DNA of 42,950 nt, taken from positions 1 to 42,950 of the forward strand of contig CAZMGM010000018.1 in assembly GCA_964565865.1 (NCBI GenBank). Reading direction: 5' to 3'. A model generated the notes under the pieces. It was given only the letters and a program-made list of their open reading frames with translations. It made no database searches and was not told the origin of the DNA. This document shows positions 25,796 through 34,657 of the stretch, one piece after another; within the stretch, counting starts at the first letter, position 1; the number at the start of each line of letters is the position of its first letter. The translations under genes and the position numbers were made by a program. This stretch comes from CBDAPI01 sp964565865. GTDB lineage: Bacteria; Acidobacteriota; UBA6911; RPQK01; CBDAPI01.

Positions 25796-26671
25796 ATGGA
25801 CCGAACCTACTCGACACGAGAAGTAGCTCAAATGTGGAATGTCAGTGATTCCACGGTCAAGCGCTGGGCCGACACAGCCGGGTTAAGGTGCCAGCGAACT
25901 GCCGGGGGTCACCGCCAATTTTCCCTGGAGCATATCCGGGGTTTTCAGCAGGACCGTGGCTTCGAAGCGACCGGACTTCTCACGACCGAACACTGGGAGG
26001 ATCCCCAGGTAGAGGATCTGCTCAATCGAAAAGACTTTGCCCGTTTACGGGACCAGGTTAGTTTTCTCGCCGCACACAACCAGAGGGAACAGATCGAGGA
26101 GCTCTTGAAGAGACTTTACCTTAGGGGCGTCTCTCTCGCACACATTTACGACTTCGTGGTCATTCCTGTGGCTCGTTCCTCGCAGGCCGCCCTCTCCGGA
26201 CAGACCTCCTCCTGTGGGCAGGCTAAGCTGATCCAGATCAATCTGGAAGAGGCGGTCTCGTATCTCTTTCCGCACATCATTCGAAAACGACACAACGGAC
26301 GGATCAGCCTCTGCGCCAGCCCGGATCGGTCCCAGTACCTTCCCGTCAATGCTGCCGCCCGGATCCTGGAGGTCGAAGGCTGGGAAGTCCTAAACCTGGG
26401 TTGGTCTGTGCCCTTTAGCGCCATGGCCTCCATGGTGGAAGAGGAGCCGATCAACCTGGTCTGTATAATCAACAACGGCTCGACGGAAACGGCTTCAACG
26501 GCGGAAATGAAAGCTGTTTTCGAAGCGGTTCGTGAATATCATCTACCCCTCATCACACTCGGCAAAAGGCTTCCCTTGGAAACCAAATCAGAGGGTTTGA
26601 CCGACAGCGTCAACTTCTCAGATTTCTCTGCTTTTCAGAATTTCGTAGCCTCCCTGATCCGCACTGGTTAG
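25796..26671 (+). CDS. MerR/CarH-like transcriptional regulator with a degenerate B12-binding domain
   Basis: The 291-residue protein opens with a MerR-type winged helix (TYSTREVAQMWNVSDSTVKRW ... GGHRQFS, about 4-47). A helical region like the B12-binding cap domain follows (about 70-165), then a Rossmann-like domain (ISLCASPDRSQYLPV ... GWEVLNLGWSVPFSAM). The architecture matches CarH/LitR, light sensors that bind adenosylcobalamin. The lower-ligand motif E/DxHxxG reads DRSQYLP here, with no His, and the Trp/Glu-His of the cap domain is not visible. Cobalamin binding is therefore unlikely in the usual manner. It stands alone on the plus strand, convergent with queF. Confidence 0.8.
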   Translation: MDRTYSTREVAQMWNVSDSTVKRWADTAGLRCQRTAGGHRQFSLEHIRGFQQDRGFEATGLLTTEHWEDPQVEDLLNRKDFARLRDQVSFLAAHNQREQIEELLKRLYLRGVSLAHIYDFVVIPVARSSQAALSGQTSSCGQAKLIQINLEEAVSYLFPHIIRKRHNGRISLCASPDRSQYLPVNAAARILEVEGWEVLNLGWSVPFSAMASMVEEEPINLVCIINNGSTETASTAEMKAVFEAVREYHLPLITLGKRLPLETKSEGLTDSVNFSDFSAFQNFVASLIRTG

Positions 26672-26722
26672 TGCTACTCAGATCCAGGACGCAAGAATCG
26701 TGACATGCGTGGAAGTGCACTC

Positions 26723-27076
26723 TTAGTCGCGGGCGTATTCGGCTCGAACCACGGTTTTTATTCCTCCTCTCATGTTGAAGTCACCCTTGACCACACAACG
26801 GATCGGGCGACTAGCAGCCACAAAATCATCCAGGATCCGATTCGTTGCATGCTCGTGAAAGATTCCCGTATCACGAAACGAAACAAGGTAGAGCTTAAGA
26901 GACTTCAACTCAACAATGCCGGAGTCGGGAATGTAACGGATCCGAATCTCCGCAAAATCAGGCTGTCCAGTACGGGGGCAGACACAAGTGAACTCTGGAC
27001 AGACGATTTCGACTTCGTACTCGCGACCCTGATATTCATTGGGGACGATTTCGAGCCCTGGGTGCAAACTGATCAA
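26723..27076 (-). CDS. queF: NADPH-dependent 7-cyano-7-deazaguanine (preQ0) reductase QueF
   Basis: QueF reduces the nitrile of preQ0 to preQ1 for queuosine in tRNA. The short single-domain protein has CPEFTCVCPRTGQPDFA with the nucleophilic Cys33, the SGIVELKSLKLYL substrate stretch, FRDTGIFHEH and KGDFNMRGGI. I chose TTG 27076, which has AAGGAG 5 bases upstream and lies 10 bases after the acyl-CoA synthetase stop. The frame is open to 27199, but that part overlaps the upstream gene and lacks similarity. The product is 117 residues, slightly shorter than Bacillus QueF. No other queuosine genes are nearby. Confidence 0.92.
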   Translation of the reverse strand: MISLHPGLEIVPNEYQGREYEVEIVCPEFTCVCPRTGQPDFAEIRIRYIPDSGIVELKSLKLYLVSFRDTGIFHEHATNRILDDFVAASRPIRCVVKGDFNMRGGIKTVVRAEYARD

Positions 27077-27086
27077 TTCTTCTCCT

Positions 27087-28784
27087 TTACAAACCGGCGG
27101 CAGTCCCAGTGTACAGATACCGCTTGATCTTTCGTGTGGTCGTCTTCTCGAACTCCTGATGACGGAGACTGAACTTTCGAACGCGCTTGTAATTGGCAAG
27201 CCCCAGGTTCACGTGTTTAACGGCCTTACCAATCATCTTTAAAATGGTCTCATCATCATAAGTGCCGGCACCAAGCTCCTCGTCGAATACCTCGACCTCG
27301 GGAAAGATAATGGCCTGCACTTCAGTCAGGGCGGGATCCTCCGAAGCCCCGCCCCAAACCAAGGACTCGGCAATGAACTGCTGTTCGTTCAACTGGGCCT
27401 CCAGCTCTTCCGGATAGACATTTTTGCCATTGGGAGTCACGATGACGGATTTTTTGCGCCCACTCAGAAATAGAAAACCGGCCTTGTCGATAAAGCCGAG
27501 ATCGCCAGTGTGCAACCACCCATCCTCCAGAGTTTCAGCGGTGGCCTGGGCATTTCGGTAGTAGCCCTTCATCACGTTTGGACCCCGGACTAGAATTTCT
27601 CCTTCTACCACCCGCGCCTCCACGCCTGGAACCAACATTCCAACGGAACTGTCTACGGGATTTGCCTCCCTATTAACAGCGATCAAAGGCGAGGTCTCGG
27701 TCATCCCGTAACCTTGAATGCAGTTGATACCGAGCTCACGGAAACCGCGCGACACTTCCGGATTGAGCGCGGCACCTCCCGAGATAAACAGGCGGAGTTG
27801 TCCTCCCACCCGATCGTGGACAGGTTTAAAAAGCCGGCGGCGGAGGGAGAACCCGAACTGATCCGATAGAGAAGCTATGGCTTTGGCAATGCGGAATTTC
27901 TGTTCTCCGCTTTCCTTGATCCTTTCCCTGATTCGGCGGTACATCGTCTCGAAGAGTAGCGGTACCCCTAGAATCACGGTTGCCTTCGCTTCCACCAGGT
28001 TATCCGGAACCCTGCGAAGATTCTCGGCATAATAAATGGACGCTCCCTGGTAGAGCGGGGTAAGGAAACCACATGTGCATTCATACGTGTGATGAAGAGG
28101 AAGCACCGAGAGAAGTCGATCCCCGTGACGCATTGCAACAAACTGGGAGGTCGCCATTATGTTGGAGCAGAGATTGCCGTGGGTCAACATCACGGCCTTG
28201 GAGCTTCCCATCGTTCCGGAAGTGAAGAGGATGGCTGCCACGTCAGGTGGCTCCAGCTCGGGCTGGGCCTGGGCTCTCTCTCCGGACAGAGCCTCATACC
28301 CTCGTTCACGCAGCTCGGGAAAAGAATAGTCCGCTCCTCCAGAATCTGTCTCCAGAGAGATCAGATTACGGAGATCGGACAGATCGGATCGAAGAGCAAG
28401 GAGGTTAGGGAGGAACCGACCACTGGACAGAATTGTTTTGACCTCGGAGAACTCGAGGATATCGCGGATTTCTTTCGGTTTGAGGTCTCGATCGACCGGC
28501 ACTACGACTCGTCCGGACGACACGATTGCCAAATAGGCAACCGCCCAAGCCGTACAATTTTCACCAATAAGGGCGATCGCGTCGCCACGCATCTCTCCCA
28601 AGCTGGCAAGACCGGCACTGATTTCCACAACCCATTCCCGCAAATGCTTGTAGGAAGTCGTGTGGTAGGCTCCTCTGTCTTTCGTGGCCAGTGCAACCCG
28701 GTCTCCATATCGGAACGAACATTCTCGGAGCAGATGTTCGAGCGTCCGGATCGGGTAGGTCGGGAAAAGCGGCTGCGGCTTCAC
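27087..28784 (-). CDS. AMP-forming long-chain acyl-CoA synthetase
   Basis: The 565-residue member of the AMP-binding superfamily has the P-loop LFTSGTMGSSKAVMLTH, a LPLHHTYECTCGFL segment, the adenine-binding GYGMTETSP, GWLHTGDLG, the hinge SGRKKSVIVTPNGKNVYPEELE and the C-terminal catalytic Lys region (FEKTTTRKIKR). These forms match FadD/long-chain fatty acid CoA ligases rather than acetyl-CoA synthetase. It would activate free fatty acids for beta-oxidation or lipid synthesis at the inner face of the membrane. queF follows 10 bases downstream, probably in the same transcript. The exact chain-length preference is unknown. Confidence 0.92.
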   Translation of the reverse strand: MKPQPLFPTYPIRTLEHLLRECSFRYGDRVALATKDRGAYHTTSYKHLREWVVEISAGLASLGEMRGDAIALIGENCTAWAVAYLAIVSSGRVVVPVDRDLKPKEIRDILEFSEVKTILSSGRFLPNLLALRSDLSDLRNLISLETDSGGADYSFPELRERGYEALSGERAQAQPELEPPDVAAILFTSGTMGSSKAVMLTHGNLCSNIMATSQFVAMRHGDRLLSVLPLHHTYECTCGFLTPLYQGASIYYAENLRRVPDNLVEAKATVILGVPLLFETMYRRIRERIKESGEQKFRIAKAIASLSDQFGFSLRRRLFKPVHDRVGGQLRLFISGGAALNPEVSRGFRELGINCIQGYGMTETSPLIAVNREANPVDSSVGMLVPGVEARVVEGEILVRGPNVMKGYYRNAQATAETLEDGWLHTGDLGFIDKAGFLFLSGRKKSVIVTPNGKNVYPEELEAQLNEQQFIAESLVWGGASEDPALTEVQAIIFPEVEVFDEELGAGTYDDETILKMIGKAVKHVNLGLANYKRVRKFSLRHQEFEKTTTRKIKRYLYTGTAAGL

Positions 28785-28908
28785 AAGAGTAAATTCTAGC
28801 TCAGGGGTGGATGAGATAACAGAACACCAGGGGAGGCACCTTCCCCATTAACTCTAGCCTTCCGTTAATCACAGTAGAAAGTTGACAGGAATCAAGGAGC
28901 AGCTTCGC

Positions 28909-29871
28909 TCAAACAGAACTAGCCTGTGACTGCCGCTCCGGCAACCTCGAATCGAGCTCGGTTGGCAGAGCAAACTGGACGTTCTCTGTTCGGGTGACCA
29001 GTTCATCCACTGCGGCTCCGTCGCGGCACAGCCAGTCCACGACGCCAGAGACCAGCATCTCCGGAGCTGACGCGCCCGACGTGACACCCACGATCCTGGC
29101 GTTCTCCAACCACTCCGAGCATATGCCCTCATGATCGTCGATCAAATAGGCCGGGGTACCTTTCTTGATTGCCTCTTCGACCAGACGGTTAGAATTGCTG
29201 CTGTTGCGGGAGCCGACGACCAGGATCACATCAGATTCCTCGGCGAGTTCACAAACCGCCATTTGACGATTCTGGGTGGCATAACAGATGTCCTCTGAAG
29301 GAGGCCCCTCAACATGTGGAAACCGACGCCGCACGGCTGCCACGATCTCGCGGGTGTCTTCTAGGCTCAGGGTCGTCTGGGTCAAATAGGCTAGCGGTGT
29401 TTCTGGACTTATCCGGAGATGAGCTACGTCCTTAACACTCGTGATCAGCCGAATTTTTTCGGGTGCAACTCCCATGGTCCCGATCACTTCGTCATGACCT
29501 TCGTGACCAATCAGAAGAATGGTATAGCCTCTGCCCGCATAGCGAACTGCCTCGAGATGGACCTTGGTCACCAGGGGACAGGTTGCATCAATGACGCGAA
29601 GCCCTCGTCGTCCAGCATCTCGTCGTACCTCCGGAGAAACGCCGTGGGCGCTGAAAATAACGGTTCTCTCTCGTGGGACTTCCTCTAGGGATTCGACGAA
29701 AATCGCTCCTCGGTCTTGGAGCTTGGCTACAACATACCGGTTGTGTACGATTTCCTTCCGAACGTAGACGGGCTTGGGAAATACGTCAAGAGCGATATTG
29801 ACTATATCGATAGCCCGAACAACTCCTGCACAGAATCCCCGAGGAGCAGCCAGGATTACCTTTTCGACCAT
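28909..29871 (-). CDS. ispH: 4-hydroxy-3-methylbut-2-enyl diphosphate reductase IspH
   Basis: IspH performs the last step of the MEP pathway, making IPP and DMAPP with a [4Fe-4S] cluster. The three cluster cysteines are Cys14 (APRGFCAGV), Cys98 (DATCPLVTKVH) and Cys196 (EDICYATQNRQ). The proton-relay Glu is in GHDEVIGTMG, and the diphosphate pocket is GSRNSSNSNRL. The length of 320 residues is normal. The ATG at 29871 is preceded by an extended -10-like element at a distance that leaves almost no leader. It is transcribed alone, away from the ferritin side. Confidence 0.97.
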   Translation of the reverse strand: MVEKVILAAPRGFCAGVVRAIDIVNIALDVFPKPVYVRKEIVHNRYVVAKLQDRGAIFVESLEEVPRERTVIFSAHGVSPEVRRDAGRRGLRVIDATCPLVTKVHLEAVRYAGRGYTILLIGHEGHDEVIGTMGVAPEKIRLITSVKDVAHLRISPETPLAYLTQTTLSLEDTREIVAAVRRRFPHVEGPPSEDICYATQNRQMAVCELAEESDVILVVGSRNSSNSNRLVEEAIKKGTPAYLIDDHEGICSEWLENARIVGVTSGASAPEMLVSGVVDWLCRDGAAVDELVTRTENVQFALPTELDSRLPERQSQASSV

Positions 29872-29880
29872 ACGGGTCCG

Positions 29881-29886
29881 ATTCTA
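29881..29886 (-). promoter_or_regulatory. Extended -10-like element of ispH
   Basis: On the minus strand TGC-TAGAAT lies 9 bases before the ispH ATG. The TGn extension favours a functional -10. A transcript starting about 7 bases downstream would have a leader of only two or three bases, like hisS in this window. No convincing -35 hexamer is at standard spacing. Confidence 0.35.
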
Positions 29887-29919
29887 GCACAGCCCGATTA
29901 GCCAGATGGCAAGGGCGTT

Positions 29920-30278
29920 CTTATCGGGGAAGGTCTCCCCGGAGCTGAATCAGCCCGTGCCGGAATCCATGCAAGCGTTGACGAGATTCGGGACTCATTG
30001 CCGGACGCGCTTCCTTTGTCATACTCGAGGAGATCTCCATAGAAATGGCCAAACTGGGTCACAAGGTTCCTTTCAATTTACCCCTGTTCGTAAAGTGCCA
30101 ACTCAGGATTGGCGGAATCTTCCATGAAAGGGATCCGCGCCTGAAAGGGGATAAATTGATTATGGAGAAGTGCACCGGGCAGGTGATTAAGGAACCTCCG
30201 AAACGCTTTCTCTACCCGGTCTCGGCAACATTTCCAAGTTCCCACACAAGGCTTTTAGACCGTAGCCTAGATGATTGA
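29920..30278 (+). pseudogene. Unidentified gene fragment with one frame break
   Basis: This 430-base region between ispH and ferritin holds no intact recognisable gene. Two plus-strand frames look like one protein: the first (29920-30042) reads GAESARAGIHASVDEIRDSL then PDALPL, and the second continues from about 30021 with VILEEISIEMAKLGHKVPFN, LPLFVKCQLRIGGIFHERD and FLYPVSATF to 30278. Joining them needs a single frameshift near 30020. I do not recognise the family. ATG 30045 could start a 77-residue product on its own. Confidence 0.3.
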
Positions 30279-30305
30279 TACGTGTTTGTAGTAAAGGTTT
30301 TCAGC

Positions 30306-30794
30306 TTACTCCCTTGTACCCATATCCCGATCTGCCATTAAAAGCGCTACCGTATCGTCTCCCACCATTCTAAGCTGACTTACAATATCACCGGCTGTTT
30401 TTTCCTCCTCGACCTGTTCGGTGATAAACCACTGAAGCTCAACTGCCGTAGCGTTGTCGTGTTCATCAAGTGCCTCCTGGTAGGCCTCGTCGATTCCTTG
30501 AGTTACGATCTTTTCGTGCCCGAGCACAGTCTCGAACATTTTCAGAGGCGGTCCGAACGCGGAAGGTGGCTGATCAATTTGACGTAATTTGACATGTCCT
30601 TCCCGGCTGAGCACGAAGTCTAGGATACGCATCGCATGCCCTCGTTCCTCCTCGCTCTGGGTTCGCAGCCAGGCCGCGAAGCCCGGAAGATTTAACTCTT
30701 CACAATGCGAGGACATGGCCAAATAGAGGTACGCAGCCTGTAGCTCAGCCTGGATTTGCCGATTGAGGACTTCATTCATATTTGCGGAAAGCAT
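30306..30794 (-). CDS. Bacterial non-haem ferritin
   Basis: Ferritin oxidises Fe(II) and stores it as a mineral inside a 24-subunit shell. The 162-residue four-helix protein has ferroxidase residues in QIQAELQAAYLY (Glu), EEERGHAMR (Glu, His) and FITEQVEEEKTA, and lacks an obvious haem-binding Met of the bacterioferritin type. The ATG at 30794 has AAGGAG 6 bases upstream. A Fur-box-like inverted repeat lies about 140 bases upstream, between ferritin and lon, consistent with iron control. Confidence 0.94.
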   Translation of the reverse strand: MLSANMNEVLNRQIQAELQAAYLYLAMSSHCEELNLPGFAAWLRTQSEEERGHAMRILDFVLSREGHVKLRQIDQPPSAFGPPLKMFETVLGHEKIVTQGIDEAYQEALDEHDNATAVELQWFITEQVEEEKTAGDIVSQLRMVGDDTVALLMADRDMGTRE

Positions 30795-30932
30795 GAGCTT
30801 CTCCTTGTTTATTCTCTGTTTCGTGTTGTTTTATTCTGTGGAGCGGTGGACGCCGGAGTTGGGTTACACCTCTCTATTTTACTTACTCTGTGCCCAGAGA
30901 TCAATTGATAAGTTGTTGAAAACAAAATACTT

Positions 30933-30953
30933 AAATGAAATTGACTTTCATTT
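30933..30953. promoter_or_regulatory. Fur-box-like inverted repeat between ferritin and lon
   Basis: AAATGAAA, five bases (TTGAC), TTTCATTT: perfect 8-base arms in an AT-rich stretch. The length (21) and ATGA/TCAT core resemble Fur operators. The ferritin start is about 140 bases to the left and the lon start about 86 bases to the right. Iron control of ferritin is common, so this is a plausible Fur site; a different regulator is possible. Confidence 0.5.
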
Positions 30954-31038
30954 TCATGTCTGTTTAGAGAAATAAGTGTAGCAAGGCCATACCGGTCACA
31001 CCCACATGTGCTATCTTGTCACTCTGGGTGGGAGAACC

Positions 31039-33444
31039 ATGAGCAAGAAAAACGACCCAGGCAACGTTACAACTAAACCTCGACCCTCCGGAAACGAGAG
31101 CTCCGCCGACCTTGTCCTCGTTTCTGATGTTCTCCCCGACTTGATTCCCATCATGCCCGTGCGGATGCGTCCTTACTTCCCAGGATTCATGGCACCTGTC
31201 GCTGTCAGCGGAGACCACCTGGACAAAATGCAGGGACTGCTCGAAGGACCGGACCAGACCGTAGGCCTGGTTTTGGTCAAAGATCCGGCTGCCGAGGACT
31301 CACCTGAGAACCTTCATCATGTGGGTGTAGGTGCCAGGGTCGTCAAGGCCGTGCAGACCGAAGTAGAGAGCGCTTATGTGCTCCTGAATTGTGTGGCCCG
31401 GTTCACGATTCAGGAGCTGAAGGAAACAAAGAAGGGCTGGAACGCCCTTGTCAAGTACCACCACGAAACGGAGTTGAGCCACGACGAAGAACTGAAGGCA
31501 TACGCTCTTGCCATCGTGGCTACGCTCAAAGAGTTGGTTCAGCTCGACCCTCTGCAGTCTGAAGCCATCAAGCTCTTCCTGAGCCATTCGGCCATGCAGG
31601 ATCCAGGAAGGCTGGCGGATTTTTCAGCCAGCCTGACGACGGCGAGCTCCGAGGAATTGCAGGAGGTTCTGGCGACCTTTAATGTGCGGAGCCGGATCGA
31701 TAAGGCGCTACTTTTGCTGCGGCAAGAACTCGAAATGGCGAAACTTAAGCAGAACATCACAGATCAGATTGAAGAGCAGATGTCTGAGCGGCAGCGAGAG
31801 TTCTTTCTCCGCGAACAACTGAAGGCCATCAAGCAAGAGCTGGGCATCGAAAAGGAAGGCAAGGCCAGCGAAATCGAAACATTCCAGGAACGACTCCGAG
31901 AGATTTCACCCAGTACGGAGGCGGTTCGCGTCATAGCTGAAGAAATGGAGAAGCTGAGCTACCTGGAACCGGCCTCTCCCGAGTACACGGTCACCCGAAA
32001 TTATCTGGACTGGCTGACCATACTACCCTGGCAAAAGCTAAGTAAAGACTCCTATAGGCTGGCTCGCGCCCGGCGAATTCTTGACCGTGATCACTATGGT
32101 CTGGAGGACGTGAAGGACCGGATCATTGAGTTTATTGCTGTGGGCAAGATGAAAGGCGACATCTCAGGATCCATTCTTTGTCTGGTCGGGCCTCCAGGAG
32201 TAGGCAAGACGTCCATTGGCCGCAGCATTGGAGAAGCACTGGGGCGACGCTTCTATCGGTTTTCCCTGGGAGGTATGCGTGACGAGGCGGAAATCAAGGG
32301 TCACCGCAGGACCTATATCGGTTCGATGCCCGGCAAGTTTCTGCAGGCTCTAAAAACCGCTGGAACTGCCAATCCGGTCATCATGTTGGATGAAATCGAC
32401 AAGATCGGAGCCTCCTTTCGTGGTGATCCGGCATCCGCCCTCCTCGAGGTCCTCGATCCAGAACAAAATTCCTCCTTCCGAGATCACTATCTGGACGTTC
32501 CGTTTGATCTCTCCAACGTTCTTTTCATTTCGACCGCCAACCAGATCGATACCATCCCCCTGGCCTTGTTCGACCGAATGGAAACGATCCGCCTTTCAGG
32601 GTATATCCCGGACGAGAAGGTGGAGATCGCACGGAGACACTTGATTCCGCGAGCCCTGAAAGGCCATGGCCTGGCCAGGACTCAGGTTCGCTTCACTCCC
32701 GCAGCCCTACGGAAAATCATCGATGGGTATGCCCGTGACGCAGGTGTTCGGGGACTTGAGAAAAAGATTAAGAAGGTGCTACGAAAATCAGCAATTGATC
32801 TAGCCAAGGATTCAACCCGTCGCGTGGTAGTAAAGAAGGGGAATATCACGGAGTTTCTGGGAGAACCCGACTTTAAGGGTGACGAACGCCTCACCTCAGG
32901 TCCGGGCGTCGTCACTGGGCTGGCTTGGACAAGCCTGGGGGGCGTAACGCTTCAGGTAGAAGCCACGGCTGTACTCACCAAGCAACACGGCTTCAAGCAA
33001 ACTGGTCAGCTGGGCCAGGTCATGGTGGAGAGTTCGGAGATAGCCTATTCGTATGTGATGTCCCACTTAAAGGATTACGGAGCCCGGGAGGACTTCTTCC
33101 AAGAGCATTTCGTACATCTTCACGTTCCAGCCGGTGCTACCCCAAAGGACGGACCCTCGGCGGGTGTAACCATGGCCACAGCCCTGATCTCAATGGTTCG
33201 AGACCAGGCTGTTGTCTCTAGATTGGCCATGACGGGGGAATTAACCCTTACGGGGAGGGTTCTGTCGATAGGAGGGTTGAAGGAGAAGGTAATTGCCGCA
33301 CGCCGGGCAGGCTGCAAGACTCTCATCTTTCCGGATGAAAATCGGGGTGATTTTGAACGGCTTCCCGACTACTTGAAAAAGGGCTTCAAGGTTTATTTTG
33401 CCGGGCACTTTCCCGACGTCTACCGCATTGCGTTTGGTGGCTAG
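31039..33444 (+). CDS. lon: ATP-dependent protease La (Lon)
   Basis: Lon degrades misfolded and regulatory proteins in the cytoplasm. The roughly 800-residue protein has the N-terminal LON substrate domain (LIPIMPVRMRPYFPGFMAPV) and a coiled middle region. The AAA+ module has Walker A GPPGVGKTS (about 384) and Walker B IMLDEIDK, and the C-terminal protease has catalytic Ser707 (PKDGPSAGVT) and Lys750 (GGLKEKV). The ATG at 31039 (MSKKND) has GGGAGA 5 bases upstream and is preferred over the open frame beginning at 31006. The terminus is TAG. The N-terminal segment is slightly divergent from Escherichia coli Lon, but all catalytic elements are present. Confidence 0.95.
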   Translation: MSKKNDPGNVTTKPRPSGNESSADLVLVSDVLPDLIPIMPVRMRPYFPGFMAPVAVSGDHLDKMQGLLEGPDQTVGLVLVKDPAAEDSPENLHHVGVGARVVKAVQTEVESAYVLLNCVARFTIQELKETKKGWNALVKYHHETELSHDEELKAYALAIVATLKELVQLDPLQSEAIKLFLSHSAMQDPGRLADFSASLTTASSEELQEVLATFNVRSRIDKALLLLRQELEMAKLKQNITDQIEEQMSERQREFFLREQLKAIKQELGIEKEGKASEIETFQERLREISPSTEAVRVIAEEMEKLSYLEPASPEYTVTRNYLDWLTILPWQKLSKDSYRLARARRILDRDHYGLEDVKDRIIEFIAVGKMKGDISGSILCLVGPPGVGKTSIGRSIGEALGRRFYRFSLGGMRDEAEIKGHRRTYIGSMPGKFLQALKTAGTANPVIMLDEIDKIGASFRGDPASALLEVLDPEQNSSFRDHYLDVPFDLSNVLFISTANQIDTIPLALFDRMETIRLSGYIPDEKVEIARRHLIPRALKGHGLARTQVRFTPAALRKIIDGYARDAGVRGLEKKIKKVLRKSAIDLAKDSTRRVVVKKGNITEFLGEPDFKGDERLTSGPGVVTGLAWTSLGGVTLQVEATAVLTKQHGFKQTGQLGQVMVESSEIAYSYVMSHLKDYGAREDFFQEHFVHLHVPAGATPKDGPSAGVTMATALISMVRDQAVVSRLAMTGELTLTGRVLSIGGLKEKVIAARRAGCKTLIFPDENRGDFERLPDYLKKGFKVYFAGHFPDVYRIAFGG

Positions 33445-33457
33445 CTGGCCGCCCACT

Positions 33458-33491
33458 AGCCCATGGGACTTTCACCATGATGACATGGGCT
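33458..33491. terminator. Hairpin between convergent lon and coiled-coil gene
   Basis: AGCCCATG (33458-33465) and CATGGGCT (33484-33491) form a perfect 8-base stem with an 18-base loop, 14 bases after lon. There is no T-run on either side, so it would be a weak or bidirectional terminator at best. The position between convergent genes supports it modestly. Confidence 0.3.
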
Positions 33492-33570
33492 CCTCCCTTA
33501 GGCTAGACGGCATCTAAAGCGCAAGAGCCAAAGTTCTTAACTCTATCAGGAGGAGTTCAGATTCAGGCTT

Positions 33571-34509
33571 TCAGGTCTTCGGTACACTCAAATAACCCAC
33601 AACGAATCTCTTGTCGACGCGGTTGACCAGAACCTCGTAAGGCTTCTTGATGCCTTCCACGTAGAAGAAAATCGGCTCATTGATGTTGACTCTCTTCTTA
33701 TTGATTCGGCGGCCCTCTGCCACGATCTCGATGTGATAGCGCTGGCGCTTGGAATCGGTGTTCTTCAACTGCAGGGAAACATTGAAGACCTTCATGACCC
33801 CACCGGTTCTTTGCAATTCAAAGTTGTAGTAATCCCGGTCGAGGGAATGCTTTACACCGACAATCTGTTCCGTGTTCCCGTCAACGGTGGTTCTCAAGGT
33901 GCCGAGGGACTCCGAGTTCGAGGCGATCCCGGCCCGGTTGGAATCAGTCACGCCCCGCAACTCGGAAACACTACCGTCGGTCTCATCGATCCGCGAGTTG
34001 ACTGCACTTACGTCCTCTTTCAGATCGGCGTTCGCCTCCTTCATCTCGTCTTTGAGCTGCCCGACTTCAGCCTGGTCTGCCTTGCTAATTGCCAAGGCCT
34101 TGAGGTTTTTTGTTTGCTTGGCCTGACCGCTCTTGAGATTGCTGTAAAGGTTCTGATAGCGGTTTAGCTGCTGCTTCTGAGCACCCAGCTCACTCTCGCT
34201 GCTTGATAGCCCGCTTTGCAGCTCGCTGATTTTCCCTTCCGAGGTTTCGAGCTGTTCGGTAACTGTGACCAGATCTTGCTGGCTACTTTCCAACCGCGTG
34301 TTTAAGAATATGAGCTGCTGCTGCGACTCGTATAGGTAATAGGCCAGCACCGCCAGCCCAACGGCAAACAGAACACCGGCTATAATCCCCCAGTAGTTCT
34401 TCTTTCCTTGATCACCGTTGGATCCACTTTTGCGCGAGGATCGGGTTTGCGCCCGAACTCGGTCCATCAAGGGGTCTTCATACTGCTTGTTTTTATCGGG
34501 TCCGTCCAT
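33571..34509 (-). CDS. Membrane-anchored coiled-coil protein of unknown function
   Basis: The 312-residue product has a polar, basic N-terminus, one membrane helix (about 40-60, GIIAGVLFAVGLAVLAYYLY) and a long heptad-rich coiled coil (about 60-220, for example LETSEGKISELQSGL). A C-terminal beta-rich domain follows (VFNVSLQLKNTDSKRQRYHI, IFFYVEGIKKPYEVLVNRV). The start ATG at 34509 has GGAGGGG just upstream; the frame is open to 34521. The topology suggests an extracytoplasmic rod with a C-terminal domain. I do not recognise the family. It converges on lon and is divergent from the next small membrane protein. Confidence 0.8.
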   Translation of the reverse strand: MDGPDKNKQYEDPLMDRVRAQTRSSRKSGSNGDQGKKNYWGIIAGVLFAVGLAVLAYYLYESQQQLIFLNTRLESSQQDLVTVTEQLETSEGKISELQSGLSSSESELGAQKQQLNRYQNLYSNLKSGQAKQTKNLKALAISKADQAEVGQLKDEMKEANADLKEDVSAVNSRIDETDGSVSELRGVTDSNRAGIASNSESLGTLRTTVDGNTEQIVGVKHSLDRDYYNFELQRTGGVMKVFNVSLQLKNTDSKRQRYHIEIVAEGRRINKKRVNINEPIFFYVEGIKKPYEVLVNRVDKRFVVGYLSVPKT

Positions 34510-34657
34510 TTTCCCCTCCACTCAGAAGTTCAATACTCGGCAGTGCATCTCGGCTCTCACTATCCGTATAGAGTCTAGGCCACCGAAAAGGGTTCATACT
34601 ACAACCGGCCGAGCAAGGAACGTCCTGGCCGATCCAGTATGATAGTATGAATTCTTT

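Noticed and set aside
28831..28847. GGGGAGG...CTTCCCC hairpin downstream of the ispH stop as an intrinsic terminator
   Set aside because: The stem has a mismatch and no T-run follows on the minus strand.
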